Shown: positions 18,591 through 27,991 of the stretch, piece after piece | Layout: each line of letters starts with the position of its first letter | Position numbering within the stretch: position 1 is the first letter of the stretch | DNA from: Ferrimonas sp044433165 | GTDB taxonomy: Bacteria; Pseudomonadota; Gammaproteobacteria; Enterobacterales; Shewanellaceae | Direction of reading: 5' to 3' | NCBI GenBank assembly: GCA_044433165.1 | Contig: JAWXTX010000003.1 | Span: 1 to 62,309, forward strand | Length of the DNA stretch: 62,309 nt | Notes under the pieces: generated by a model | Seen by the model: only the letters and a program-made list of their open reading frames with translations | The model's database searches: none | Told to the model about the DNA's origin: nothing | Made by a program: the position numbers and the translations under genes

Positions 18591-19508
18591 ATGACTAAGT
18601 TACCCAGCTTAAAAAATCTCTATTATTTGGTGCAGTTGCATCAAGAGCAAAATTTCAACCGAGCAGCTAAGGCTTGCCATGTCAGTCAGTCTACTCTGTC
18701 ATCTGGGATCCAAAACTTAGAGGAGCAGCTGGGTGGGCAGTTGATTGAGCGTGATCACAAGTCGTTTATGTTCACGGCTTTGGGTGAAGATGTGGTAACG
18801 CGTTCGCGGCATCTCTTATCACAAGTACAAGAGATGACGGATTTAGCGCGCAGCGCTGGGGAACCGATGGCTGGCACCATTCGGCTAGGTTGCATTCCAA
18901 CCATCGCGCCCTTTTTGCTAAACCGGGTGGTCAAAACTTCTCAGCAACAGTTCCCTGAGTTAAGCCTGCTGTTGCGCGAAGACACCACGGAAAACCTGAT
19001 AGCGGCGTTAGGTAATGGTGAGTTGGATTTGTTATTGCTGGCATTGCCAATCGATACCAGTGGTTTTCACAGCATGAAAGTGGGTGTGGACCCGTTTAAG
19101 CTGGTCGCGCATAAAGATCAGCCATTAAGCGGCGTGGATCTGGAATACGATGATATGCCCGATCAAAGCATCTTTTTATTGCAAAGAGAGCATTGTATTA
19201 CTGGCCATGCGATCAGTGCATGTAACCTAAAAAACAGTGCTAAAATCAATCCGTTTGCGGCGACTAGCTTGCACACCTTGGTGCAGATGGTGGACTCGAA
19301 ATTAGGCACCACCTTCTTACCGGAAATGGCGATTGATGCGGGGATCTTAAATGGGACGGAGCTGGTGGCTTATCAGCCTCAAGGCAGCGAACCTTACCGC
19401 GAAATTGGCTTGGTCTGGCGTCAAACCTCCAGCCGATTACTGACGTTCCGTACGCTTGGGCTGATGATTCAAGGCTTATTGCCGACCAATGGCAAAGTTA
19501 CGCCGTAA
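18591..19508 (+). CDS. oxyR: LysR-type hydrogen peroxide sensor OxyR
   Basis: Transcription factor activating peroxide defence genes when a disulphide forms. A LysR-type helix-turn-helix (about 6-65) precedes a substrate-binding-like regulatory domain. C202 and C211, nine residues apart within EHCITGHAISAC, correspond to the redox pair C199/C208 of E. coli OxyR, including the preceding His. 305 residues is the usual length. Its last 40 bp overlap the end of the convergent nucleotide cyclase gene, so the two transcripts are complementary there. Confidence 0.95.
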   Translation: MTKLPSLKNLYYLVQLHQEQNFNRAAKACHVSQSTLSSGIQNLEEQLGGQLIERDHKSFMFTALGEDVVTRSRHLLSQVQEMTDLARSAGEPMAGTIRLGCIPTIAPFLLNRVVKTSQQQFPELSLLLREDTTENLIAALGNGELDLLLLALPIDTSGFHSMKVGVDPFKLVAHKDQPLSGVDLEYDDMPDQSIFLLQREHCITGHAISACNLKNSAKINPFAATSLHTLVQMVDSKLGTTFLPEMAIDAGILNGTELVAYQPQGSEPYREIGLVWRQTSSRLLTFRTLGLMIQGLLPTNGKVTP

Positions 19509-20551
19509 ACTTCAATTTCATGCTGCTTACCTTTGAGGCGCATCGGACCGATAGAATGCAGTGGATAGGGGCTTGTGGCCCCTAATCGATGCGCAATTTG
19601 GCCTGAAATCAGCAGTTGTTGTTGTAATGGGCCACATTGATCTTGCAGGCGCGCTAAGGTGTTGATCACATCAGAGAAGTAGCTGATCTCTTGCTTATTA
19701 ATGCCGACAACGGCGGTCATTACCCAGCCCCCATGGACCGCCCCTTTAAAGCGAGGCACAAAGCCATATTGCTCTTCAAAATAGTCTCGGTGCCATTCGA
19801 TGACTTGCACAAATTCATTGTATAAATTCAGGCTAGCTCGTACGTTTTTATCGTGCTTTAACTCCCAGCTTATCATGGCGGCATCACCAATATAGCGGTA
19901 GATCTCACCGCGTTGGCGAGTAACGCAACTGGAAAGTAGATCAAAACAATCTTGCACTAAACGAGAAAATTGGAAGTCCCCTAAGGCTTCTGCGTGCGCG
20001 GTTGAGCCGACCATATCAATAAATAAAAAGAGCCGATCTTCTCGGCGCGGGCGGTGGTAATTGCCCAGCGCCATGTTGACTAAATTGCGTGAACCTATCA
20101 GTAACACCATCTGCTCAAAAAACGCCAAGCAGATCCGTACCCATAAAAAATACATTAATAGCACTTTGGTTGAGGCGCTATCGAGCAAGCTTTGGGTCAG
20201 CTCGGTGTAATGTTGGCCGCTGCTAGGTGCTGGAGCCCAGGTGTTGATCCATATCGTTAATTTGATGAGCAGCAGCGCTCCAACCAGCAAAAAGACCCCT
20301 TTAAAGAGCACCACAGTTAGGTAACTCATGCGACGCAAAGGGCTGGTAACGGCGATTAAGTTGGAGAGCCAATGCAGGCAGCCCAAGACGCTGCCTAAGT
20401 AAATAGTAATGGTAACGACATCGGCCAGATAGGTTGGACGATCACTGTCCACACCACTGAGCGTAAATCGCAAGGCAACAAAAATGGCCATTGCCGCAGT
20501 CCAAGCGATCACGGCGAATGCAAATTTTTTTAATTCTTGTCCAGCTTGCAA
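19469..20551 (-). CDS. Membrane-bound class III adenylate/guanylate cyclase
   Basis: Four or so membrane helices (about 8-28, 45-65, 80-105, 130-155) precede a class III cyclase homology domain (about 172-345). FLFIDMVGST carries the first metal Asp, RYIGDAAMISW the second, and INTLARLQ matches the Asn/Arg transition-state residues of the family. The product, cAMP or cGMP, cannot be decided. The organism may also have the enterobacterial class I CyaA, which is not in this window. The stop lies inside the 3' end of oxyR. Confidence 0.85.
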   Translation of the reverse strand: MQAGQELKKFAFAVIAWTAAMAIFVALRFTLSGVDSDRPTYLADVVTITIYLGSVLGCLHWLSNLIAVTSPLRRMSYLTVVLFKGVFLLVGALLLIKLTIWINTWAPAPSSGQHYTELTQSLLDSASTKVLLMYFLWVRICLAFFEQMVLLIGSRNLVNMALGNYHRPRREDRLFLFIDMVGSTAHAEALGDFQFSRLVQDCFDLLSSCVTRQRGEIYRYIGDAAMISWELKHDKNVRASLNLYNEFVQVIEWHRDYFEEQYGFVPRFKGAVHGGWVMTAVVGINKQEISYFSDVINTLARLQDQCGPLQQQLLISGQIAHRLGATSPYPLHSIGPMRLKGKQHEIEVYGVTLPLVGNKP

Positions 20552-20674
20552 GGGAAATATCGCTACGTTTGATGAGAATAGGATGGCGGTCTAATGATCG
20601 CGCGAATTGTAATGAATTATTTGTGATGGCACCAGCTGAGATCACACTTTGTGATTGTATTTTTTTGATTTGGA

Positions 20675-21340
20675 TCAATTGAAGTGTTGCTGAAGTAAGC
20701 CGTGTGTGAATTTGCTTCGTAGATAAAAACCACGAGGCAAAGTTTGGATTTTGGTGCCATTCGGACCGATGGCTTCGGTTAATGCTCGGCGGTTGGCGGC
20801 CTTGGGGCGCAGTTGCAGCAACTCTCCTTGATGAGCACTGATCTGGTCGACTTGCCCAAGGGCAACTTGCTCAATGATCTCTTCCCAATCACGTTGCAGT
20901 TGCGCGGCTTGTTGGTCATTCGGTTGCCATAATAACGCCATTCCGACATGGCGTTGAGCTGGCGGAATGCTGGGATCTCCCTCAATGGGTAACCATAAAA
21001 CGTGCTGTAATTTGTGCCAGACTGGGGAGTCTTGCCAGTGCATGTGGGTTAATTTAGTCAGCGGGCAAATACTAATGTAAGTGGACTCCAAAGGACGTCC
21101 TTGGCCATCAATCGGCAGGGTTTTAAGTTCAACCCCTAAATGGGGAAAGTCCGGCTCTGGGCGAGAACCCGCACTGGCACCAAGCCAGAGCTCTAATAAC
21201 TGCCCAACCCAGCCTTTATGCTGGCGTAAATCAACGGGGGGAATAACGCCTAATTCTTTAGCAATTTCACCCAGTTGCCAGCCTGCTATTGCATGAGCGC
21301 GAGCTAAAAGTTGAGCGGTTGTTTGTGGGGACCTTTGCAT
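20675..21340 (-). CDS. mutH: DNA mismatch repair endonuclease MutH
   Basis: Nicks the unmethylated strand at hemimethylated GATC sites when activated by MutS and MutL. The catalytic residues D64, E71 and K73 (PDFPHLGVELKTLPID) have the same spacing as D70, E77 and K79 of E. coli MutH. 221 residues is normal. Presence of MutH implies Dam methylation in this organism. The gene borders the AT-rich DnaA-box region upstream. Confidence 0.95.
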   Translation of the reverse strand: MQRSPQTTAQLLARAHAIAGWQLGEIAKELGVIPPVDLRQHKGWVGQLLELWLGASAGSRPEPDFPHLGVELKTLPIDGQGRPLESTYISICPLTKLTHMHWQDSPVWHKLQHVLWLPIEGDPSIPPAQRHVGMALLWQPNDQQAAQLQRDWEEIIEQVALGQVDQISAHQGELLQLRPKAANRRALTEAIGPNGTKIQTLPRGFYLRSKFTHGLLQQHFN

Positions 21341-21854
21341 AGGCGTATGTAACCTTTATTGATAACGATCGATAATTGATCGCATAAGTTTATAAAGTGC
21401 CTGTTTTTAATATCATTTTTATGCACATGCTCATCCACATCTTGGCCTAGATAAGGGGCAATTGGCGTTAAATTATTAAAAATAAACAGCGATTTTTCTA
21501 TTTTAAATTTAAATTGTGGATAAAAAACTCGACATTGCCTTGTAATTCTGACGGGTTCCAACCAGAGTGAAAATTAACCAACTTGTTGTTGGTTGAGATT
21601 AAAATAGCAACGATCATTTTTAAGTTGCTGTTTATAATAATTTTTTTAAATGTATCGCTATCGAGTATTTCATTGGCTGGGCTTAGAAACGCATCCCACT
21701 GTTAGATATTTCGGGTTATTCACTGGGTTATCCACAGACTTTGTGAGTATCTTCTGTTTGTAACTTTTGAGGGATTGATGCCGATTGGGTGTTTGCCGCA
21801 TCGTTGGCTTTGTGGAACAATCCCAACTAGTTACGAATTTTATCGGATAAGCTT
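21341..21854. other. mutH-rppH intergenic region with DnaA boxes (DARS2-like)
   Basis: 514 bp, strongly AT-rich, without a convincing gene. DnaA boxes seen: TTATGCACA at 21419-21427, TCATCCACA (one mismatch) at 21431-21439, TTATCCACA on the minus strand at 21515-21523, and TTATCCACA at 21728-21736. Several GATC sites also lie in the region (for example two near 21367-21381). In E. coli the DnaA-reactivating sequence DARS2 lies in the intergenic region beside mutH, so both position and content fit. A 9-mer pair 3 bp apart in the same direction resembles the DARS core. Assignment as DARS2 is inference. Confidence 0.6.
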
Positions 21855-22403
21855 GTGATCGATAGCGACGGCTTTCGAGCCAACGTTGGGATCATTATCT
21901 GTAACCGTTCTGGTCAAGTGCTGTGGGCGCGCCGTTTTGGGCAGCACTCATGGCAATTCCCTCAAGGGGGGATCAATGAGGGTGAAAGTGCGGAACAAGC
22001 CATGTTTCGTGAATTGTACGAAGAGGTGGGGTTACCCCGCGAAAGCGTACGCATTATCGCCCGCAGCCGCTCTTGGTTGCGCTATCGCTTACCCAAGCGA
22101 TTAGTTCGCCAAGACAGTAAGCCGGTATGTATTGGCCAGAAACAGAAATGGTTCCTGCTGCAATTACAGTGCGATGAAAGCCGCATTAATCTTGCGGCTT
22201 CCGGTCATCCTGAGTTTGATGATTGGCGCTGGGTTAGCTACTGGTATCCGGTACGGCAAGTGGTCTCATTTAAACGTGAGGTATACCGTAAAGTGCTGGA
22301 TGAATTCACGCTGTCGGCCTTAGGCGGGCCGCAGCCTAACAAAGGAAAAGCGGAACTGTCGTCATCGCATCTGCGATCTCGACGGCGACGACGTCAACGA
22401 TGA
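21855..22403 (+). CDS. rppH: RNA pyrophosphohydrolase
   Basis: Nudix hydrolase that removes pyrophosphate from 5'-triphosphate mRNA ends, triggering RNase E decay. The Nudix box GGINEGESAEQAMFRELYEE continues into VGL and is intact at about residues 38-60. The start MIDSDGFRANVGIIICN aligns with E. coli RppH and uses GTG. 182 residues ends in a basic tail. The stop overlaps the ptsP start by four bases (ATGA), as expected for the rppH-ptsP-lgt operon. Confidence 0.95.
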   Translation: MIDSDGFRANVGIIICNRSGQVLWARRFGQHSWQFPQGGINEGESAEQAMFRELYEEVGLPRESVRIIARSRSWLRYRLPKRLVRQDSKPVCIGQKQKWFLLQLQCDESRINLAASGHPEFDDWRWVSYWYPVRQVVSFKREVYRKVLDEFTLSALGGPQPNKGKAELSSSHLRSRRRRRQR

Positions 22404-24619
22404 TAAATACCCTGCGGCGTATTGTGCAGCGGGTGTCTCAGGCTGAAACTGTCGAACAATCGATGACAGACTTAGTCAATATGACGCGCGCTGCCATGAA
22501 CACGGATTGTTGTTCGCTCTATTTTCTGGATGAAGATGGGTTATTACTGATTGCCAGCCACGGGTTAGCCGCCGATGCGGTGGGGCAAGCGAGGCTGCGT
22601 TTAGGCGAAGGCATTGTTGGGACGGTGGCGCTGCGTGAGGAGTTAATCAACCTTGCTGATGCGCCAGCGCACCCAGCTTTTAAGCGGGTACCTGAAGCCC
22701 AAGAAGATGCTTTTCGGGCATTTTTGGCTGCGCCTTTAATTCAACGAGGCCGGTTGGTTGGGGTCTTGGTGGTGCAGCAAAAAATTGCTCGTCAATTCAG
22801 TGAAGAAGAAGAGTCTTTCCTCATTACACTGGCCTCACAATTGGCACCACAGGTGCATCAGCGCGCGTTAGCTGCGAAAAAAAACTCACAACGCCAATGC
22901 TTTGTTGGCCTGAGTGCGTCTTCTGGTATTGGTCTTGGCACGGCGTTTGTGGTGGTGCCTGCTTGCTCGCTCACCCGTCCAGTGCAGCGCAGTGATATCC
23001 CAGAGCAAGAGTGGCCGAGGCTGCAACAAGCATTAGCGGCAACCGCCGCGGAGTTAGAACTGTTATCGGCTGGCGCTAATGGGTTGTCGATGGATTTGCG
23101 CTTGGTTTTTGACAGCTATCAAATGCTGTTGGCCGATCCTGAGCTGCAACACAATTTTGCCTTGCAGTGCCAACAGGGGTGGAGTGCCGAAACGGCGGTT
23201 TGCCAAGTGTTGCAAGAAGCCATGGGCCAGTTCTCACAAATGAGCAACGATTATTTGCGGGAACGAGGGGCAGATTTGCAAGATCTTGGGCAGCGCTTGT
23301 TGGCCCAATTGCAAGGCGATAGCCGTGCTCCGACGCCAGAAACTCCTTTTATTTTGGTGGCTGAAGAATTAACCGCCACCATGTTATTGCAGTATGGCGG
23401 CCCTTTATTACAAGGGGTTGTGAGCGTGCGAGGCGGGGTGAATTCTCATGCCGCCATTATTGCTCGGGCCATGAGCGTGCCTGCTATTGTCGCGATTGAT
23501 GGCATCAATATTACGCAGCTGCAACAGCGCCAATTGTTGCTAGATGCCCAAAAAGGGCAGTTATGGCTGGATCCAACCGACAAGCAGCAAGTGCTTTATC
23601 AAGGTGTTAAGGCGCGTCGTGAACAATTGCTGAAGACCATGCACACCCAGTTGGCGGAACCTTGCATTAGTGTGGATGGGCAATCGGTGGCTTTGCAGCT
23701 CAATGCCGATGCAGCTTCAGTCAGCCACGTGATGGGACTGGCGGGGATCGCTGGGGTGGGTTTGTATCGAACCGAAGCGCTGTTTATGGCTGCGGATCGT
23801 TTTCCCTCTGAGCAGCAGCAACGACGCCATTATCAATACATGTTAGAGCAAGCGGCAGGCAAGCCTGTGGTGATCCGCACCTTGGATGTTGGCGGGGACA
23901 AACCTTTACCTTATATGCCCATTGAGGAAACAAACCCTTTTTTAGGGTGGCGTGGCATTCGTCTTTGTTTGGATCACCCTGAGCTGTTTTTAGGGCAGTT
24001 GCGTGCCATGCTGCATGCGAATGCCGATTGCGATAATTTAAAGATCTTAGTGCCAATGGTCAGCCGCATAGATGAGATCCATCAGTGTCAACGGTTGTTG
24101 CATCAAGCATTAGCGGAGCTAGTCGAAGAGCTCGATCGGCCATTGCCGATCCCACAATTGGGGATCATGATAGAGGTACCAGCGGCGTTATTGCAGCTGC
24201 CTCGATGGCTTAAACAGGTGGATTTTATCTCGGTTGGCAGTAATGATCTTTGCCAGTATTTATTGGCTGTTGATCGCAACAATGAACGGATCGGCCAGCA
24301 ATATGACAGTTACCATCCGGCTATGGTGCTGGCATTGGCTCAAATTGCGCAAGAGTGTCGAGATCTGCCATTTGGTTTGTGTGGGGAATTAGCCGGTGAG
24401 ATCAGCGGTGCTTTAATGCTGTTGGCGCTTGGCTATCGCGATCTCAGCATGAATTCCCCCTCGTTAGGACCGATTCATTACTTGGTGCGGAAGCTTGATT
24501 TTTCTACTCTTGAACCATTAAAGCAGGCGTTATTAGCAGCCCGTGATAGTCAGCAAGTGCGTGAATTATTACAATATTATTTACAGCAAGCCGAGTTAGA
24601 TAATTTAAGTGTGCTGTAG
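22400..24619 (+). CDS. ptsP: Phosphoenolpyruvate phosphotransferase EI-Ntr
   Basis: First component of the nitrogen PTS; takes phosphate from PEP and passes it to NPr and then EIIA-Ntr, for regulation rather than sugar uptake. A GAF domain (about 1-165) precedes the EI domains. The phosphorylated His is H350 in GGVNSHAAIIARAMSVPAI. The PEP-binding barrel has RTLDVGGDKPLPY, FLGWRGIR and the C-terminal GLCGELAG. 739 residues is full length (E. coli 748). Confidence 0.95.
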   Translation: MINTLRRIVQRVSQAETVEQSMTDLVNMTRAAMNTDCCSLYFLDEDGLLLIASHGLAADAVGQARLRLGEGIVGTVALREELINLADAPAHPAFKRVPEAQEDAFRAFLAAPLIQRGRLVGVLVVQQKIARQFSEEEESFLITLASQLAPQVHQRALAAKKNSQRQCFVGLSASSGIGLGTAFVVVPACSLTRPVQRSDIPEQEWPRLQQALAATAAELELLSAGANGLSMDLRLVFDSYQMLLADPELQHNFALQCQQGWSAETAVCQVLQEAMGQFSQMSNDYLRERGADLQDLGQRLLAQLQGDSRAPTPETPFILVAEELTATMLLQYGGPLLQGVVSVRGGVNSHAAIIARAMSVPAIVAIDGINITQLQQRQLLLDAQKGQLWLDPTDKQQVLYQGVKARREQLLKTMHTQLAEPCISVDGQSVALQLNADAASVSHVMGLAGIAGVGLYRTEALFMAADRFPSEQQQRRHYQYMLEQAAGKPVVIRTLDVGGDKPLPYMPIEETNPFLGWRGIRLCLDHPELFLGQLRAMLHANADCDNLKILVPMVSRIDEIHQCQRLLHQALAELVEELDRPLPIPQLGIMIEVPAALLQLPRWLKQVDFISVGSNDLCQYLLAVDRNNERIGQQYDSYHPAMVLALAQIAQECRDLPFGLCGELAGEISGALMLLALGYRDLSMNSPSLGPIHYLVRKLDFSTLEPLKQALLAARDSQQVRELLQYYLQQAELDNLSVL

Positions 24620-24713
24620 TGATTTTACTGTCAGCTTGAGGTTCTAAGCCATTGATGGATTAAGATGAAGCCTCTATCCTAGGCGAAATTTTTAGGCTCC
24701 CAGACTTTTTATT

Positions 24714-25508
24714 ATGGTTGAAACTTGGTTTAGTTTTCCGCACATCGATCCCATCATTATTGAGATTGGGCCCTTGGCATTGCGCTGGTATGGCTTGATG
24801 TATCTGCTGGGCTTTTTAGCGGCATTATTGCTTCTTAACCGCTATGCCGATCGCCCTAATTCTGGCTGGACGCGAGATCAGGTTTCGGATCTGCTGTTTT
24901 ATTGCTTCTTAGGGGTCGTACTCGGTGGACGTTTAGGTTACGTCTTGTTTTATGGCTGGCAATGGCTGCTGGATGACCCGCTCTACTTGTTTAAAATCAC
25001 CGATGGGGGCATGTCGTTCCATGGTGGTTTGCTTGGGGTGATAACTGCGATGGGGTATATCGCTTATCGCCAGAAGCGCAGTTATTGGCAAGTGGCCGAT
25101 TTAGTCGCTCCTGTTGTGCCGATTGGCTTAGGATTTGGCCGTATTGGTAACTTTATTAATGGCGAATTATGGGGGCGCACCACTGAGATGCCTTGGGGGA
25201 TTGTGTTCCCAGGGGCAGGCTTGCTGCCTCGTCATCCATCGCAGTTGTACGAAGCCTTTTTAGAAGGGCTGGTCTTATTTATTGCTTTGTGGTGGTTTAG
25301 TCGTCGTCAACCTCGCCCTGGGGCAACCGCAGGTTTGTTTTTAGTCGGCTATGGCTTAAGCCGTTTCTTGGTGGAATTTGTTCGTCAACCGGATGCCCAC
25401 TTAGACTTTTATTGGGGCATGACAATGGGCCAGTTACTAACGGTACCCATGTTGCTGTTCGGCTTATTCTTGATGGTGCGCCCAGTACGCTCTGTTTCCC
25501 AGCCTTAA
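24714..25508 (+). CDS. lgt: Phosphatidylglycerol-prolipoprotein diacylglyceryl transferase
   Basis: Integral membrane enzyme adding diacylglycerol to the lipobox Cys of prolipoproteins. About seven membrane helices are visible. Signature segments are RWYGLMYLLGF, GGRLGYVLFYG, GGMSFHGGLLGV (catalytic His region), GRIGNFINGELWGR and HPSQLYEAFLEG. 264 residues is slightly shorter than E. coli Lgt (291). In many relatives thyA follows; here a terminator follows instead and thyA is absent. Confidence 0.95.
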   Translation: MVETWFSFPHIDPIIIEIGPLALRWYGLMYLLGFLAALLLLNRYADRPNSGWTRDQVSDLLFYCFLGVVLGGRLGYVLFYGWQWLLDDPLYLFKITDGGMSFHGGLLGVITAMGYIAYRQKRSYWQVADLVAPVVPIGLGFGRIGNFINGELWGRTTEMPWGIVFPGAGLLPRHPSQLYEAFLEGLVLFIALWWFSRRQPRPGATAGLFLVGYGLSRFLVEFVRQPDAHLDFYWGMTMGQLLTVPMLLFGLFLMVRPVRSVSQP

Positions 25509-25528
25509 CGTGCAACTTTGCTGAATTA

Positions 25529-25554
25529 AACGCAGCCGCTTGGCTGCGTTTTTT
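25529..25554 (+). terminator. Rho-independent terminator of lgt
   Basis: The stem AACGCAGCC/GGCTGCGTT is followed by a T run, about 20 bp past the lgt stop codon. Confidence 0.88.
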
Positions 25555-25626
25555 ATTCGGTTGTTGCCAATATGTGCTCAAATCGCCGAGGAATCAGGGG
25601 GACGTCCACCAAAAATCGTTTACTTT

Positions 25627-25644
25627 AGCAAAAGGCAGTTTACA
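25627..25644. promoter_or_regulatory. TyrR-type box upstream of aroF
   Basis: The 18-mer AGCAAA-AGGCAG-TTTACA matches the TyrR box (TGTAAA-N6-TTTACA) in 10 of its 12 fixed positions. It lies about 70 bp before aroF, where TyrR represses the aroF-tyrA operon in E. coli. That TyrR acts here is inference. Confidence 0.5.
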
Positions 25645-25713
25645 GCTTTGCTGACAATTGGCACTCTGCAAAGTAGACCGCAATGATGCGGCGGGCACTG
25701 AGTCGAGGTGACA

Positions 25714-26784
25714 ATGCAGCAAGATAGCATTAATAATATACACATTAATTCTGAACGAGTTTTAGTAACCCCAAACCAATTAAAAACGGAACTTCCTCTT
25801 TCGGATTCAGCCCGCCATTTTATTTTGAATGCGCGTCAGCAAGTGTCAGACATTGTCCATAAACGAGATGCGCGCTTATTGGTTATCGCTGGCCCTTGCT
25901 CCATCCACGATTTGGACTCTGCCAAAGAATACGCCCGTAAATTAAAGCAACTGCACGATGAACTTCGTGATCAGTTTTATGTGGTGATGCGCGTGTATTT
26001 TGAAAAACCCCGAACCACCGTTGGCTGGAAAGGGATGATCAATGATCCGAATATGGATAATTCCTTTGATATTGAAAAAGGGTTACGTTTGGCTCGTGAA
26101 CTGCTGTTATGGGCGGCCGAGTTAGGGCTGCCTGTTGCGACCGAAGCGTTAGATCCTATCAGCCCTCAATATTTAGGTGAGTTGTTTTGTTGGTCGGCGA
26201 TTGGCGCTCGAACCACCGAGTCACAAACGCACCGTGAAATGGCCTCCGGCCTGTCGATGCCGGTTGGTTTTAAAAATGGCACCGACGGTAAATTAGACGT
26301 TGCCATTAATGCGTTGCAAGCCGCAGCTCAGAGCCATCGTTTTATGGGCATTAATGGCAATGGCCAGGTGGCGTTATTAACCACGGCGGGTAACCCTGAT
26401 GGCCATGTGATTTTGCGTGGAGGCAAGCTACCTAATTACGCCGCTGAGCATATCGAGTTCAGTGAACAAGCCTTGCATCAAGCCGGCTTAAATGCACGAT
26501 TAGTGGTGGATTGCAGCCATGGTAACTCAAGTAAAGATCACCGTCGTCAAACGCTGGTTGCGCAAGATGTGTTCCAACAGATAGCCCAAGGCAATCGCTC
26601 CATCATTGGTATCATGCTTGAGAGCCATCTTTTTGAAGGCAATCAAAATGCCAACGCCTGTGAATTACGTTATGGGGTGTCGATCACCGATGCCTGTATC
26701 GATTGGACTACGACTGAAACCTTACTGCGTGATGGCGCCAGTGCGTTAGCTGCGGTGCTGCCTCAGCGGTTTGTGGGGGCGTAA
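25714..26784 (+). CDS. aroF: 3-deoxy-7-phosphoheptulonate synthase, tyrosine-sensitive type
   Basis: Condenses PEP and erythrose 4-phosphate, the first shikimate step. LLVIAGPCSIHD, MRVYFEKPRTTVGWKG, GARTTESQTHREMASGLSMP and CSHGNSSKDH are class I DAHP synthase motifs. The GTG at 25708 overlaps the GAGGTG ribosome site, so the ATG at 25714 is preferred; it gives 356 residues, exactly the E. coli AroF length. Pairing with tyrA, one base overlap at the junction, identifies it as the tyrosine-linked isozyme. Confidence 0.92.
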   Translation: MQQDSINNIHINSERVLVTPNQLKTELPLSDSARHFILNARQQVSDIVHKRDARLLVIAGPCSIHDLDSAKEYARKLKQLHDELRDQFYVVMRVYFEKPRTTVGWKGMINDPNMDNSFDIEKGLRLARELLLWAAELGLPVATEALDPISPQYLGELFCWSAIGARTTESQTHREMASGLSMPVGFKNGTDGKLDVAINALQAAAQSHRFMGINGNGQVALLTTAGNPDGHVILRGGKLPNYAAEHIEFSEQALHQAGLNARLVVDCSHGNSSKDHRRQTLVAQDVFQQIAQGNRSIIGIMLESHLFEGNQNANACELRYGVSITDACIDWTTTETLLRDGASALAAVLPQRFVGA

Positions 26785-27920
26785 TGGCAGAGCGTAGTAG
26801 CGAAGCGTTAGAGGTTTTACGCCAGCAGATTGATGCTAATGATCAGGCGTTATTACATATTTTACGTAAACGATTGGATTTAGTGGCGGAAGTAGGCACC
26901 ATTAAGCATCGCGATGGCGTACCCATTTATGCGCCAGAGCGCGAAGCCAGTATGCTGGCCAAGCGCCGAGCCGAGGCTGAGCTGCTTGGCATTTCCCCGC
27001 AGCTGGTGGAAGACTTATTACGGCGCATGATGCGCGAGTCTTACCTCAGTGAAAAAGAGGTCGGTTTTAAATGCGTTAATCCGAAGCTTGGCCCTATTGT
27101 GGTTGTTGGTGGCCACGGCAAACTGGGCGGTTTATTCGCCCAACTGTTTACGCTTTCGGGTTACCAAGTGCGCATTTTAGATGTGTGCGATTGGGCGCGC
27201 GCGACGGAGATCTGTGCAGGCGCAGGCATGGTGGTTGTGTCGGTACCGATTGAGCAAACCGAATCGGTAATAAACCAGTTACCACCGTTGGCTTCCGATT
27301 GTTTGCTGGTGGACCTAACCTCTGTGAAGCAGGCGCCACTGGCTGCCATGTTGCAAGCTCATGCTGGGCCGGTATTAGGGTTACACCCCATGTTTGGGCC
27401 AGATGTGGGCAGTTTAGCCAAGCAGGTTGTGGTGTTCTGCCATGGTCGTCATTGTGGCAGCTATCAATGGTTGTTAGATCAATTGGTGATTTGGGGCGCT
27501 CGGCTGCATGAAGCGGCCGCGCAAGAACACGATGAAGCGATGCAATTGGTGCAGGCCATGCGCCACTTTACGGCGTTTGTTTATGGCTATCACCTGCAAC
27601 ACGAACAGGCCAATATTGAGCAATTATTGCAATTTTCATCGCCCATTTATCGACTCGAACTTGCCATGGTTGGGCGTTTGTTTGCCCAAGATGCCAATTT
27701 GTACGCGGACATCATTTTCAGCCAGCCGGAAACGCGCACCTTAGCGCGTCATCATTTGGCGCGTTATCAAGAGGCGTTACAGATGTTGGAGCAGGGCAAT
27801 AAAGCGGAATTTAAACGCATGTTTGCAGAAATTGCCACTTGGTTTGGCGATTTTGCACCGCAATTTCAGCAAGAAAGTGGGGCAATGTTGATGATGGCGA
27901 ACGATAATCGCTCCGCCTAA
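26784..27920 (+). CDS. tyrA: Bifunctional chorismate mutase / prephenate dehydrogenase
   Basis: Converts chorismate to prephenate and then to 4-hydroxyphenylpyruvate for tyrosine. The chorismate mutase domain (about 1-90) has LRQQIDANDQALLHILRKR and APEREASML. The dehydrogenase starts with the NAD motif VVVGGHGKLGGLF near residue 110, and contains GLHPMFGPDVGS. 378 residues matches the family. The ATG shares one base with the aroF stop (TAATG), so the pair is translationally coupled. Confidence 0.95.
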   Translation: MAERSSEALEVLRQQIDANDQALLHILRKRLDLVAEVGTIKHRDGVPIYAPEREASMLAKRRAEAELLGISPQLVEDLLRRMMRESYLSEKEVGFKCVNPKLGPIVVVGGHGKLGGLFAQLFTLSGYQVRILDVCDWARATEICAGAGMVVVSVPIEQTESVINQLPPLASDCLLVDLTSVKQAPLAAMLQAHAGPVLGLHPMFGPDVGSLAKQVVVFCHGRHCGSYQWLLDQLVIWGARLHEAAAQEHDEAMQLVQAMRHFTAFVYGYHLQHEQANIEQLLQFSSPIYRLELAMVGRLFAQDANLYADIIFSQPETRTLARHHLARYQEALQMLEQGNKAEFKRMFAEIATWFGDFAPQFQQESGAMLMMANDNRSA

Positions 27921-27944
27921 CTGCATCGAGTCCCCGAGTTTTAG

Positions 27945-27977
27945 TAAAAAAGCCAGAGTGTGACCACTCTGGCTTTT
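27945..27977. terminator. Bidirectional terminator between tyrA and djlA
   Basis: The stem AAAAAGCCAGAGTG pairs with its near-complement CACTCTGGCTTTTT, flanked by A on the left and T on the right. It serves both converging operons. Confidence 0.88.
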
Positions 27978-27991
27978 TGGGGAGATTTATA

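Noticed and set aside
20636..20656. CRP site between the cyclase and mutH
   Set aside because: The half-sites face the wrong way (TCACA-N3-TGTGA instead of TGTGA-N6-TCACA).
21304..21561. 85-residue minus-strand frame upstream of mutH
   Set aside because: AT-rich composition, no ribosome site, overlap with mutH start, and it covers the DnaA boxes; likely non-coding.
25509..25713. thyA expected after lgt
   Set aside because: The region holds a terminator and the aroF promoter only; no thymidylate synthase frame is present.
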